DNA of 64,000 bases from Cercis canadensis. Its lineage: Eukaryota; Streptophyta; Magnoliopsida; Fabales; Fabaceae. The position numbers and the translations under genes were made by a program. Position 1 is the first letter of the stretch, and each line of letters starts with the position of its first letter. The notes under the pieces were generated by a model. It worked only from the letters and a program-made list of their open reading frames with translations. It searched no databases and had not been told where the DNA came from. Where the stretch lies: assembly GCA_003255065.1 (NCBI GenBank), contig QAOA01006081.1:441948-505947 (forward strand). Reading direction: 5' to 3'. This document shows positions 35,015-48,180 of this stretch, one piece after another.

Positions 35015-38000
35015 TCCTCCCTTCCCAATCCTATCGTCTTCTTTAGTGTTACTATAATTTATATTTGAAATTGTTTTACTTGAGGGTTATCTTAATTCTG
35101 TTGCTAGTGTTAATCAGAAGAATATCTGTCCTTGATTTGTTTCTTTATTATTGTTTGGGGGTTATTATTTCCAGGTTTTCTTTTTCACCAGTTCTTTCTG
35201 GGATTTGTTAGTGCCTGGAGGTAGCACATTGTCAGAATAGCAGTATTATATGATAATATGAATCAAGTACTTGAGGAATCAGGAGACCATTGTCCTTTTT
35301 AGTGGAGATATTGGGGTTCATGATAATTTTTCACTTTTCAATGAATATAGTAATGCAAGTGCTCAGTGTAGCTGTCGTTTGGCTTGGATTAAGATTTAAC
35401 TTTTCAAGCTATTCCCATTATGTCAAGTCTTGTGCCTTACTTTCTTTAATTATTTGTTTATTTTATAAGCTCTTCTTATGCAGACTGCGATGTTGGGTGG
35501 GTTTTTTAATTCAATATTGTGAATTCTCATAAGTCATATCCACTCAAGTCTTGCTGCTTCCACTACACTCTCCCACTCTTCATGCTGCAATTTACGTTTA
35601 CTTGTGTTTTCTTTTCTGGAACAAAGTAATCTGATTCTGTTGTCAGTAGGCATCTTTGGCGTTCACTTGCTTATTACCTAATATATAAAGAAAACTCTCA
35701 TGATGATGATTCTGGTCATGCTGATAATGATGACACTGAAAGTTCTTATTAGTGTGAGTAACTAATTCAAAGTAATGAAAACTTGTAATCAAAGTAAAAT
35801 AGTGGTATATGTAGGGCTGGTAGAAGGGGTGTAATTTAGCAGTTTAGCTTGTTGATGAAAAGGGATCAGTGTCATGGTTATTGATTTGGGTGGTCCCAGG
35901 ATTGATAAATAGGGAACCCCTCAGAGAGAGACAAGAGAAAGAGAGATGGTTAGATTTTCACTTACCTTAGATAGATGAGAGTGAAGAGTGGTGATTTGGT
36001 GAAAAGGGTGTATGTGGATGGGTTTTAATTGTAGGCGGATAAGATAGATGTGATGATATTAATGCAAGTTGGTGTAGCCAACCGTATAGTATATATTAAG
36101 TTGGGTGGTGGTTGGGTAGGAGTGACTTGTGAGTTGTGAGTTAATAGGAAAATTAAGCCTTAGCTACAAAACTGATGCATTTTTAAGGTGCTGATTCATT
36201 GCTACTTGGTTGACTTGTATCACTCACTGCATACGCCCGCCAATCCATATACTCTTATTATTACTCTCTGTGTGTTTTTCTTTCTAATTCTAATGGTAAA
36301 TTAACAAAAGCATGAAATAATATTGATTTGTATTGTATTGAATCGTTAAGTTTGTGGAGAATAAGAATAAAGAGAGCCTCATCTGAATCTGGTGTCTTGA
36401 GAAGAGTGTTGTGAGAATCTTTTGACCTCAGTTGGGCAACAACCCATGTGCTGTTCAAATCATATTTTAACAGATCAAATACAAGTAGGATGGTTTGTAG
36501 CTGTTTCATTTATTTTCCCTTCAACTTCTGATAACCTTGTTTGTTTCGTCTATATTGATTAGTAACTCTTATTTACATTACCAAATTCCTCAAAATTCAC
36601 TTATAGTGCAGAAAAGTAATATCAGAATCAATTTTGAAGATGTTTCATGCACCAGCATTCTGTGAGTATGTGAAATCCTTAGCTATGTTATGTAGGAGAA
36701 TTTAAGATCCGCATATTTTTTGGTATGGTAAAAATTATTCGAAAAAACTTGGGATGGGCAAGAGCATAGGAATTTTATTAAGATGTTGGCATATCAAAGG
36801 CCTTGTTAAAGTGAAAAGTTGAGAATCCTTTACCTGGCATTGGTGTGCCCTAAAGTTTAGGAAATAAGATGGTAGGTTGGGGTAGAGGGTAGAGACAGTA
36901 GAAGAGGTTTTGGATGAATAGGGTGTTTTGGATTAAAAGGCAGGGGAGCCCCATCTACTCATAGTCTCATACTTTAGTGACAACCAATGGACTTGGTGAG
37001 ATTCACAAATATGGGCGAAAAGAAAGAAAAAGTTGGTAGAGGTGACCGAATGTCTCTTCTTGAGTAAGAGTTTAACACCTAGATCTAATATCACTCTAAT
37101 TTAAATTCAATAATTGTATTAATCTCAACAACTTGGATTTTCATCATCTTCTTTTGTCCTTCAACATCATCCATTTTGACTTTTAGTCTGGCATTTAAAA
37201 AAGATAAGAAAAGAGAGGAGAAACTAATAAAGTAATAATATGGTCTTTCTTCTTTTTATGCTGGGTGCCATTTTCTTGTTCGGAATTGAAATTTACAGTA
37301 AGATCTAAGTTAACTCGTTAACATTTTAAAATGTGTGTTAATTTGTGGATAATGTCTGACTCTGACCCATATGATAAACATCAAAATATTTCATAAATAA
37401 AAACTAATTTTCGTCGAGGGGGACCGCAACCGTTTGTTGTGATTTGTGGACTGTGGTAGAATAACGTGGGCCCACTCCACAATAATTATAAATTCTTTTC
37501 CCTCTCAGTTCTAGTATCTTTCTTTTTCGCAGCCCCCAACCGACCATTTTTCCTTTTTATCACCTTACCTTATCTCTAAAAGGTCTGTGTTATGCAATAT
37601 TCCTTTTAAGAGGGATATAGCTATATTACTTTCTTATTTGAGGGATTTTAATAGGATTCATGTTTTAAAATTAATATTATTTTAAAAAAATACTTAAATA
37701 TAATTGAATTAATAATAATTATAAATAATTTTTTTTGTTAATACAATTAATTACAAATTTTATTATATAATAATAATACTAATTTCAGGGCGCGAATTTT
37801 ACAAAAAAGCTAATGCAATAGCACTATCGTTTTAGGTAGTTTATCAACACCCTCTTAAAAATCTATGATTTGGTGTGGGGGGCGCAAAAAAGGCCATATG
37901 ATTATTAACAAAACACATTCAAAATTGTATATTCAACAAAAGAACCTAGAAGCCATCAAAATGCCATCATTGAAGTTAGAAGAAAAAAACAAAAATTATA

Positions 38001-38646
38001 GAATTTAAAGGCTAGCTGGTTAAGAATAATTTGGAATTAAATACACTTTTAACGTTGTACCCAAAAAAAATATTTTAAAAATTGCATATATTTTTTTTAA
38101 AGTAAGTGAATGATTATAAATAATAAAGTAAGAAGATAAATTTGATTATTAACTGTCATGAAATGCAATTGACACAAATTCTGTTTTTCTTTTTTAATAT
38201 TTTTGACTACAATTTTAAATTTAAATACATAACTCAAAACCTTAAAAATAATCTCAATATCATTCAATTACAAATTGTATAATATCAATTATGCTTCTCT
38301 TGTAATGAGACTCTAAGATATTTTCTCAAGAAAATAAGGTACAGCCTGCCTCATCATATCTACCACGTTTTTACATTTTATTTAGCTTCCAAAAAAAAGA
38401 AAAGAAATGATTGAACAAAAAGGTGAGGATGAGGTAACGGTCCACTTGCCGAGGTTCATTATAAGGTGAAAAGTTTTTCACCAGGATTGATGTTAGCATC
38501 TCTTGCCCTCGGCCGACAATCATTGATCAACAGTAACACCCTCTATAGCCTCTAGCTGCCAATTACTTCTGCTTCTCTTCACATGAATCATGTGTATTTT
38601 TACACAATATACACAAAAATTTGACTCAGTTCAATTCCTGCACTGG
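35015..38646. other. Intergenic, no gene recognised
   Basis: About 3.6 kb of AT-rich DNA between the Cys-rich protein and the DUF707 gene. Short open frames (35290-35532, 36261-36509) show no protein family character. A copy of the dispersed SINE-like repeat lies at about 38190-38290. The final part before 38647 is the DUF707 3' UTR. Confidence 0.6.
38190..38290 (-). repeat. Dispersed SINE-like repeat, copy C
   Basis: Resembles 24365-24475 and 24845-24955: T-rich start, TTTTGACTACAATTTTAAAT, ACATAACTCAAAACCTTAAA, ATAATCTCAATATCATTCAA, TTACAAATTGTATAATATC. It is in the same orientation as the other two copies. Family membership is by eye. Confidence 0.45.
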
Positions 38647-41600
38647 CTATTGGAATGGATCAACCCAACATTCATCCTCCTTAACTGCCTTTTTCCATCG
38701 TTTTCTGAAAACATCTAATTCACGGTAAGACAGTCTTCTCACCTGCACATCCCCAAAATGACATTATTCAGATATAATTAAAATAACAGCTGAATGGCAG
38801 ATAAGGAGAAGATTATAACTTACTTCGGCTCTATGATTCTTTACCTTGGATGATATTGATACCTGTAAGTCAGGGATAATAAGTTTCAAGGCGGATAGAA
38901 TGAGACACACATTCCAGATAAGAAGCATACTAAGAAATTATAATCTTTAAAGACTAATTAAACGATCATTTTTGCATTGTTGAACTCTGATAATGATGTT
39001 ATGTCTGACCTTGGAATTATCGAAGCCTCCAAGAGTGGGGCGATTATAGTGGACTATGTATTCAGCATCCACAACACCAATACTTTTTGTTCGATCACCC
39101 TAAACACCAGACGAAACATGAGATTGAACAAGAGAAAATATTCATAATATACAAGAGTTGGAGATCACCAAAGTGAACATAAAATAATGATCTTATCTTG
39201 CCTGAGCACAATAACCAAGCTGCATATCTAGACCCCATGCATGGACCAAGTCGTTCTGTAAAATTAGTCATAAACGATGAATAAATATCTAACTTTTGCA
39301 GACTACCGTAACACTATATGCTTATAGTAATTCTCAGGAGCATCCCTAACATCATATAGAAATGACGAACCTGGATCATGTACCACACGCAACGCCAGGC
39401 AGCTCTTGAGAAAACAGGAGCCATCATTTCTATCCACCTGAAACAAGTATTTCATCTTTCTTCAACTAGAAACAATTGAATAAAGGAAAAACCATCTTAT
39501 ATTGTTAGTTACCACAAGAAAGTAAGAAACTTTTACCCGGTGCAAGGAGGAGCAGTACTGCTGCTATCACATCCTTTACCATTATTACCAGGCTTGTATG
39601 TCCTTCTGCAATCAAAATGGGAAAAGGCATACACAGAATGAAGACTTGAGCAAAGCTTTTCCTTCTCTCTCTCTCTTTTAAGTAAAATGTTAACTAGCAC
39701 AGGTTTGGAGAATTTCAGCTCAGGATGTCCTCTTCAGAGAAGATGTCGAATTGACCTTAACCACAAAACAAGAGCAAAACCTACTATCAGAAGAGAGAGA
39801 GAGATTGACTTCCAGAAGACATACTGAGTCCGAGTCCAAAAAGTGTACCAACATTTTGCTGGTAAAGAGTTTGGTCAACCTTACAGAGGTTTCCAAAGTC
39901 ACAGAATTGGCAGAATCCGGTAGAAACAAAAGCTGTATTATTGCAGGCTGCTAATGGTAGCCCATAATCTAACTGAATAGATAATGAGAACCAATATTCT
40001 TAATGAAAATGAAACTATTCGTGCACTAAAGAAACTGTAGTCTGCTATGCAGAGAGACCAAGGGAATGTTTCTTAGCATACAAATGATATCATTATTGAC
40101 AAGAGTAAAATGGTATACAGGAGAACCTGTGCACTTTTGACCTCCTCCCACGTGCAGTAATCTGATGATGCACTTCCGATTTGTCAGGATCAAGTGCTGG
40201 TTGTGATATCTCCAGCCCTTCACTTTTGATGATAGAAACATACCTAGAATCAATTGAGTAGAAAATATCAGATACTCAAACGTAAGATGATATACTCATG
40301 GAACTTGCACATGTCAATCTCCACTTAAGTGGATGATTTGACAATGGTAGCACCATACAAGAGAGGATAAATATGCATTGCTTGTAGACCAATCAGTCCA
40401 CATGTTTTAATTGTAAACAAGAGTGCATCAGACACATAATTCACCAACAATTAAATTTTCTGTGCATTTTCTCCTCTCATAGTACTTAAAAGATTAAGGG
40501 TTTAAGAGAAAGAAGAGGAAAGGGGAGAGAAGATATGGTCCACCTATCATAGAAACTTCAAGTTCCAGGTATAGGTGTTCAACATACTTATCTGGGTGGA
40601 AATTTTCAACTCCAAGGTCCTCGTCCCAGAGGAAAATATAACTATATTCTGCAACTATGTCGGGGTGTAAGAAACGCTTAGCAAACCACCTAATTATTGA
40701 AACCATGCCCAGGTAAAACATATTTACAATAATTGGAATCTTCAAAAATATTGAAAAGACTGAAAAGTGAGGTCGCTTACCATTTACTTTGATTGACTGC
40801 AGACACATGAATTACACGATCACTCCATTCAACATCCTTCCATTTATCAACAATACCATCATAATGATAGAGCATCACAATGAAATCACTTGCCAGAAAC
40901 TGCAATTTGGAGAAAAATGGGGTCATGAAGCATAGACCAACATAGAGTATTACTAATGGGCAACCTGTACAGAACTGATTAAAGGACCTTTTTGACCATT
41001 TTGTCAACAAGATCTTTCTGTCTTATCCCAACTGCCATTGCAAACAAATTGGTTGACAGACTTGACGTATTTTCCTTAATCTGTTAAAATGTATACAGGT
41101 CAATACATACCCCGAAATGAAGAAAAATAACTTGGAGGAGCATAGCATCAAAGTCATCAGCATGTAAATCATGATCGAACCCAGGTGACGGTATATATTA
41201 TACCGCAACCAAACATTTAGGGTTTCGGAAGAAGAGTTAAATACAACATCACTTACATCAACAACATTCAACTAAACAAAGAAAAAGGCATAAACAAGGA
41301 GAATAGAAGTTGTAAAAGATATTTAACGGTTCACTAAATCAGATTATGTCTTACCTCAATTTGAAACAGCAGAAAATCTGAATAGATTTTAATACGTTAG
41401 ATACTTTCTGATTCTCAACTCGACTGTATTAGCATTTTAACTTATCTTACCTTCTATTAAGTGGGAAGGATAGTGTGACAACCAAGTCAATATTGACAGT
41501 GAGGTCTGTGCTCAAAAACACACGTAACATTTCCTTACATTAAGGAGTAACTGCATTACCCTTTAAATTTTATTTTTCATAGCTAAACAGATATAAACAG

Positions 41601-42856
41601 AAAAGTGAGTGGTCATGGCTGACTGAAACTTACATTAATTGTGCGGTGACCCTTCTTGGGCCTTTGAGAATCCCATAAAGGTCGCATTTCCAAATTAGAA
41701 GTATTGGAGACTATACCTTCAGGTAATGCCACACTTCCATTAGGCCTGCACTGATTCTACTAAACAAGATAGACAAATATAAGCGCCAAAGTTGAACATC
41801 TGAAATAGTAGATAATGAATGACTCATCCTGAAATATTACGTATGTGTGTTTGTGTGTAATCTAATTTACAAAAGCTTGCACAGTAAGGAGAACAAACCT
41901 TGCATTTATTGATTTCCAAATTCTGAACAGCATCATCCATTTTCCATCTCAATAATTTCTGCAGCATGTGACCAATAAGATCATTCCAAGTACTGAAAGA
42001 ATATTAATTATTACTTAATTATAGCATCAATTGTTATAATATTTTTCTTAGAACATGTTTTGATAAATGTATTTTTTTCTAATAAAAAATTCCCATGCAT
42101 TGCGTGTGCCGCACTCTAGTTTATATATATACCTCTTTGTAGCCTTGTGCAAAGAATGAACTTGCAACAAACAAAATGAGAATCAAAGAAGCTGCTGGGA
42201 AGATGCTACAAAAGCATGATTTTATACTCTTTGGATCAGCAAATAAAGATGCCTGAGACAAGAAAAGAGGGTAAGGTCAAATAAAGTAAGAAAAATATTT
42301 TGAAATATAGTTTAAAAGTGCTGATGTGAGGATAAAAGTGAGCAATGAAGCTCATAGAACAAGCTCCAGAGGTATGGATGCTTACTGCATCATCTCTGTG
42401 CTGAAAATATCGTGCTGCAGTGGAAGTAGGGAAAAGCAGACCTTTTATAGCTACATAATTAGTAACAGATTTTATGTTCTCCCTTACTTTGTAAATTGCT
42501 CTATCAATAATTCAACATATACGGATATACTTTTGAATGCCTACAAGAATTGAATTCCCCAATTTCATTTGCACAGTTAATCGAGATGGGGGCGTAAAAA
42601 AATTAAGAAAGAAGAGAAGCAAATGTATCAAAACCAAATAAACACGATAACAGAAACGATAAGAAAAACAGAAGAAACAGATTGAATATAAGCAGAAGAT
42701 AGACACATACAAAATTAGAATTGAATCTGCACAATTGGCCAAGTTCATGTCCAAATTGAACATCAAAATACATGAATAAAAGGAAAAGGAACGAAGCAAT
42801 GCACATTTAAAAGGAGGGAGAGAGGAGTTCCCTACACGACCAGACAATTTGACCAT
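38647..42856 (-). CDS. DUF707 family membrane-anchored protein
   Basis: Fifteen exons by hand: 42856-42836 and 42400-42386 (both tentative), 42252-42133, 41958-41899, 41756-41634, 41080-40988, 40899-40781, 40689-40588, 40243-40127, 39605-39537, 39437-39371, 39255-39202, 39099-39010, 38862-38824, 38742-38647; about 394 residues, phases all consistent. A single membrane anchor (FPAASLILILFVASSFFAQG) lies near the N-terminus. Conserved DUF707 blocks follow: FAMAVGIRQKDLVDKMVKKF, WFAKRFLHPDIVAEYSYIFL, WDEDLGVENFHPDKY, HHQITARGRRSKVH and AWGLDMQLGYCAQGDRTK. The DEDLG and HAWGLD motifs and the type-II topology recall Golgi glycosyltransferases, but the function is unproven; databases often label these 'lysine ketoglutarate reductase trans-splicing related'. 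The intron after 39202 is GC-AG (CAG|GCAAGA), and no GT precedes a stop. Confidence 0.9.
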
Positions 42857-44482
42857 CTTCAAAAAATCGACGGGGGAGAGATCGTTCGAGGACAATACTC
42901 TGTTTCTGTTTCTGTTTCACCAATAAAAACAGTATTATGTGTAGCCAAATAAGCGTTACGATAAAAATCGAATGAAGAGACTTCGGGAAACAAACATTTG
43001 GTAAGCAGAACAGAAGACAAGTAGTATCGCAAGAGCTTTTTTGAGAGAGTTTAATTGTTGATAGTTGGAGTTGGGAGTTGAGAGTTGAGAAGAGGTAGAG
43101 TTTCAGAGACAGTCTCAGTCTGAGAGGAATCGTACTCCAATTGGTGTTGGCGAAGAAGAAGAAGAAGAAAAGGAAGCGAAGAACGCGGGTACACCGTACA
43201 CCCAACAGGTGGAAAAACAAATGGTAAACGAATGCGCTAGCACGATCTTCGACAAAACATCCCCAACGTTATTTCAAACAAACCAACCTCTGATTGGAAC
43301 TGTAACAGAGATTTTATTTATTTATTTTGTTGGATTCTGCAACAGATATTTTCCCACGCATTGAATTGAACCCGACCCGATCCGACCCATGCCCTCGTGC
43401 TTTTCTCTGCCAATCTAGTCATTCTTTACTTATATACTAATAAGTAATTATCATTATTATTAATTAATTTCCATATTTATTAAAAAAATTATAATATAAT
43501 TATTTTGCCTTTGGCTAACAAAAAGGAGGATACTCATATATATATATATAAAAAAAAAAAAAGGGAGGATACTGGTTGAAAGAGATATTATAACGAAAGA
43601 AGTCAAAGAACATTTACTCATATATTTTTTTTCAATGATTAAAAATATAATAAACTAATAATATATTTTGAATTTTTTTATGTGAAATATATTGGGGAAT
43701 GTAAGTCTCGTTATTGAGCAAGTGATTGTAGTCTTATACACCAATCCAAAACTCCCCAATTTTAGAGAAATACAAATTTTCTTAATTTTTTTACCTTTGC
43801 TAGATACATCTGCATAAAAGCTTGGCAGCAAATAATAATATTTGAAAATAGGTAAATGAGTATGTGCAGTGATTGATGCGATATATAATAACTCATGTAA
43901 AAAAGAGTAACCAAACAAATATAGAATAATTCATAAATTCACTCATTTACTCACTACTTATTCAAATTTTCATAAAACTATGGCTGAATTTGTTTGTCTT
44001 AATGTGAATAGCATACGTTAATGACACAGTACTCCCACATTTAATACTTTTAATTCAAGTTTATGGATACATTGTAAGGGAAATAAAAAAAAAATATTTT
44101 TTAGGATAATATCTGTATATTCATATGGGTCAAGAAAAGATTGGTCCAGAAATGAGTAAACCCACTGAGCGATATAGGTGCGCTTGATTTCAGGCTTTAC
44201 CGTACTCCCAGCTCCCAGGCCTCAAGGCTCAAGCCCATATTTTTTCTTTCCATTATTATCCACCGTTATCCGCATACCAAAAGTTTCCATTATATTATAT
44301 GCGCACAAGAAACCACCGGTGACGTGGTGGCGTATAAACCCTTGATCAAAATATAGAAGTCCCAAAGTCTAGAAAGTAATCAGAGTGGAGTCGAAGCTAA
44401 AACCCAGAGGCAGAGGCAGAGGCAGAGGCGAGAGCAGCCCAGCCGACCCACCCACTCGTTAAACGGAAAATTAGTGTGTGTG

Positions 44483-44983
44483 CTAAGTGATAGGAGTAAG
44501 AGGTACTTTGCTCTTGGAATTCTTAATAGTATCTTCGAGTTGGATTTTGTTCAATAATGTGTTGTTGATTTTAGGAGATTTAAAGCTTGTTTGCATTTCA
44601 TCAAATCTGATTTCAATAATAATTGCGAAGTTTCGGAGGCTTGTGTGGTTCAAGGAAATACATATATGACTATCAACTTTCGAACCGAAGGTTGCATAAT
44701 CTTTTTCTTTATTATTATTTTTATTTTGTATAGGTTTATTGTCAGCTGTAATAGTAGCTTCTCCTAGAAAATATTTGTATACCTGAGCTGTAGCTGTTGA
44801 AATCGGCGATACTCCTTTCATGATTGTACTCTGTTTCTTGTTTTTAACAAGTAGAGACCCTTTCATACAAAGGGCATATTGGAGTTGCATTGCTCGAATT
44901 TTTGTTAAAGGCTTGATTTGATCCACTGGACTAGTAAACCACCAGTTTCTAAGTACCAAATTATCTTCAAAAGCCTAAGGGCT
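44483..44983 (-). other. Unassigned antisense open frame in the UCH2 leader intron
   Basis: A frame of about 160 codons without stops runs antisense to UCH2. It reads AFEDNLVLRNWWFTSPVDQI at its start and DSHICISLNHTSLRNFAIII further on. The composition is more protein-like than chance shadows, but no domain is recognised and no ATG start is convincing. It may be a fragment of an inserted element (retroposon or virus-like); I cannot assign a family. It lies entirely upstream of the UCH2 coding start. Confidence 0.3.
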
Positions 44984-45048
44984 TGTTGTAATATTTTTCG
45001 ACTATCTGCTGATATATTGCCAGCTGATCTTACCAGACCATGGGAGCT

Positions 45049-45180
45049 AAATTTTTTTTTTTCAAAAGGCTAATATATTCATTAGAAAAACAATTTCACT
45101 GCAGCTGCAATAAAAAGTCTTAGACCAATCCATTCTACATTGTTTCCTAAATCCACTGGCACCCTATCTACTACCTTTTA
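45049..45180 (-). mobile_element. Possible 3' end of a retroposon (LINE-like), antisense to UCH2
   Basis: On the minus strand the sequence runs into TTTTTCTAATGAATATATTA, GCCTTTTG and then an A-run (complement of the T-run at 45049-45061). This is the usual look of a plant LINE 3' end with a poly(A) tail. I could not define a TSD or an RNase H motif, so this is tentative. Confidence 0.3.
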
Positions 45181-45379
45181 TCATAGCTAAAAGAATCCTC
45201 TTCCCTCTTTATGAAGCCCTTCGTTGACCATTGATGAATCTGCTTGTATCTTAAGAAAACTACTTACAGTTTGCTCATGTTTTATGAAGATAAATAAATT
45301 TTGTGGCTCGCTGGTCCAGATTTTGGTTGTTCTTACTAATTCTCTTTTCCACTTCTTGCAGCTTGTAGAATTTTCAATC

Positions 45380-48180
45380 ATGTCTTGGTGTACAATTGAG
45401 TCGGATCCCGGTATGCTAATTACAGCTTGCCTTCTATGTTTCTTTCCTTTAGGAGGTTTTATAAGAGATTTCCTTAACTTGATGACTATCTGATATTGAA
45501 ATGAATTACTTAATTCATGAGCCATTCATTAATTAATTTCAATTTCAATTTCTTTGTCTATCAATGATAAAAAGGAATTCCTTCACTTTGATGGAAATTC
45601 TAGAAGTATTGTTCTAAAATGAATACAATGTCTTATGGTTTTTATCCCTGACACACCCCTTCACATTAAAGCACTTTGGACTTGAAGGTGGGGTGGAATT
45701 GAACTGCCAAATACTACCTTGACCACCACTTGATCATGAAGGTTTTGATACCACATCAAGAACTATTTAACTTAAAAGCTTAAGTTATTAAATGGAGGCT
45801 GATGAATGGTTTTTACCTCTAACATGGTATACTAACATTTATAATGATTTCCATGATAGAGACAGCCTTGAAATTCTTTTAGTTTCACAACTTGTAAGTT
45901 TTCTATGTGAATGGTGGTGATATCATTCTGTTTATCTCTTACTGTTCAAATTTATCTTAAAGATGGTTAGGGATGTATCTACGATTGAAGGATGAGTTTT
46001 ACAAAGTATCCTACATGTAATTTTCTACTATTTATATAAATTTTTTTTGGGACCCTGTTTCAACTTCCGGGCTTGTTTTCCAGGTGTATTTACAGAACTT
46101 ATACAACAAATGCAAGTAAAAGGAGTTCAGGTATTTTTATGGATATGTATTTTTGGTTATTCTTGTGATGCATTACTTTCTTATGGTTCTAGCTTGTGGT
46201 GGAATGTTGATTTTTGTTTTTCCTTTAAGTTCTGTTGCTTGCTTAAAATGTATCTGCTCTAAAAAAACGTTAGCCTGAACTTTTACAGAGATATGTCACT
46301 CAGATATAGGCTTCACCAGGGTTATTGACAGGATAAATTGGGTATGTTTTCAGGAGGAAAATACATGGTAAAAGTAGGAGTGATGGTATCGGGAACTACT
46401 TTTAGCTTACTAGTAGGTCTAGCAATTAGATCAATGCTATCTAGAAGTTAATGATAATGCTGACACCCTTGACCTAAAGTTAGAGCAGGATAAAATTTTT
46501 TGAATCTTAGAATATTCTGCATCCTGTAAGAATTGAACGAAGCTTTGAAATTCTGAAAAAACACACACAATTTGGGAAGATATTAGCTCTGGATATAATG
46601 CCATTGATGAATAGTGGTATTTAAGCAGATTCTTGTCAAATCTTGGACGGAGAGAGGCCAATCTCGAGTCATGCATCATAACATTCCTTAACAAAATAAA
46701 TATTAATTTAAAAACCATGCTAAGAAGGAGTTATATCTTTTAAGTTAGGGTTCAATCTTTCCGGGATGAGTGGGAGGATAAGTCCATGAACTTAAAATCA
46801 CAAGAAAAAGGGTGTGGTTCAGGAAAGTAGCATAAACCATCAGTGTAGGAAGAAAAAGTTACATATTTGAATCATCAGACTCGCTGATACAGAACAATTC
46901 TGGCAAAACAAGGGCCAGGGAAGATGAATTTGTTCAACTTGATTTCAGTTAACATAAATTTTGTATGATGAAGTTAGGGTGGTTACTTTTAATTCCCGGT
47001 TCAACTTTTTTGTTTGTTTGTTGATGTGCTCCATTTATGCCATTATGATGCATTGATATGTCTTTGGGCAGGTTGAGGAGCTTTATTCATTGGACCTTGA
47101 CTCTCTCAACAGCCTTAGGTTAGTGCACTATCTCATCTAGTCTCTAACTTATGATAACATTCACAAGTTGTCATAATATATTTGAACATTTTCCTTCGTT
47201 TTTGGGCTCCATTATCAATTACAGGCCTGTATATGGGTTGATTTTTCTTTTCAAATGGCGGCCAGGGGAAAAGGATGAACGTGTGGTAATAAAAGATCCA
47301 AACCCAAACTTGTTTTTTGCAAGCCAGGTCAGTTTTCTTGATATAAAATTTACTGAATCGTGATTGTTTAGTGATTTTACTGATCAGTGGTACATTTCTG
47401 TAGGTAATTAATAATGCATGTGCAACCCAAGCAATCTTGTCTATCCTTATGAATTCACCAGATATTGACATTGGTCCAGAGTTGACAAAGTTGAAAGAAT
47501 TTACCAAGAATTTTCCTCCTGAATTGAAAGGTTTGGCTATCAATAATAGTGAAGCAATCCGTACAGCCCATAATAGTTTTGCAAGGCCTGAACCTTTTGT
47601 CCCTGAAGAGCAGAAGGTCGCTGGCAAAGATGATGATGTTTACCATTTTATAAGCTATCTACCTGTTGATGGGGTACTGTATGAGCTTGATGGATTAAAG
47701 GAGGGTCCTATTAGCCTTGGTCAGTGCTCTGGTGGGCAAGGTGATATTGAATGGCTGAAGATGGTTCAGCCTGTGATCCAGGAACGCATTGATAGGTATT
47801 CCCAAAGTGAGATAAGATTTAATCTCATGGCAATCATCAAGAACAGGAAAGAGATGTATACTGCCGAACTCAAGGAGCTCCAGAAGAGGAGGGAGCGAAT
47901 ATTGCAGCAGTTGGCTGCATCCAAGTCAGAGAGACTGGTGGATAACAGTAATTTTGAGGCGCTGAACAATGCTCTCTCTGAAGTGAATGCTGGGATTGAA
48001 GCTGCTACGGAGAAGATCTTGATGGAGGAAGAAAAATTCAAAAAATGGAGAACAGAAAATATCCGTAGGAAACACAATTACATTCCCTTTCTGTTCAATT
48101 TCCTAAAGATTCTTGCGGAGAAGAAGCAGTTGAAGCCTCTGATTGAGAAGGCCAAGCAGAAAACAAGCAGCCCTCATTGA
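45380..48180 (+). CDS. UCH2: Ubiquitin C-terminal hydrolase, UCH37/UCHL5 type
   Basis: Five exons: 45380-45410, 46084-46130, 47072-47118, 47225-47327, 47404-48180; 334 residues (Arabidopsis UCH2 about 330). It starts [20 protein letters not shown], as in plant UCH2. Peptidase C12 residues are in place: Q76, nucleophile C82 (NNACATQA), H157 (DDVYHFISY) and D172 (YELDG), with spacing matching human UCH37. The C-terminal coiled-coil and UCH37-like domain end in [20 protein letters not shown], the segment that in UCH37 binds the proteasome subunit RPN13. The likely role is trimming ubiquitin chains at the 26S proteasome; in Arabidopsis UCH1/UCH2 affect auxin signalling and shoot architecture. A 5' leader intron is inferred. 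It is convergent with the PIN gene. Confidence 0.96.

Larger units (their letters stand above)
42857..45379. other. Divergent intergenic region and UCH2 leader
   Basis: The left side holds the DUF707 promoter/leader, including an AGA-type simple repeat near 43150. The middle is AT-rich with nothing recognised. GAGGCA-type tandem units occur at about 44404-44433, probably in the UCH2 5' leader. A leader intron 44502-45361 (AG|GTACTT ... CTTGCAG) is plausible. It would contain the antisense frame 44483-44983 and a possible retroposon tail near 45049. Confidence 0.5.

Noticed and set aside
44483-44983. Assignment of the antisense frame to a named virus or retroelement family
   Set aside because: I could not match it to any family motif that I know well enough to name; left unassigned.
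45187-45525. Minus-strand 112-codon frame over UCH2 exon 1
   Set aside because: It overlaps the well-supported first coding exon of UCH2 ([11 protein letters not shown]) in antisense; no domain is recognised.
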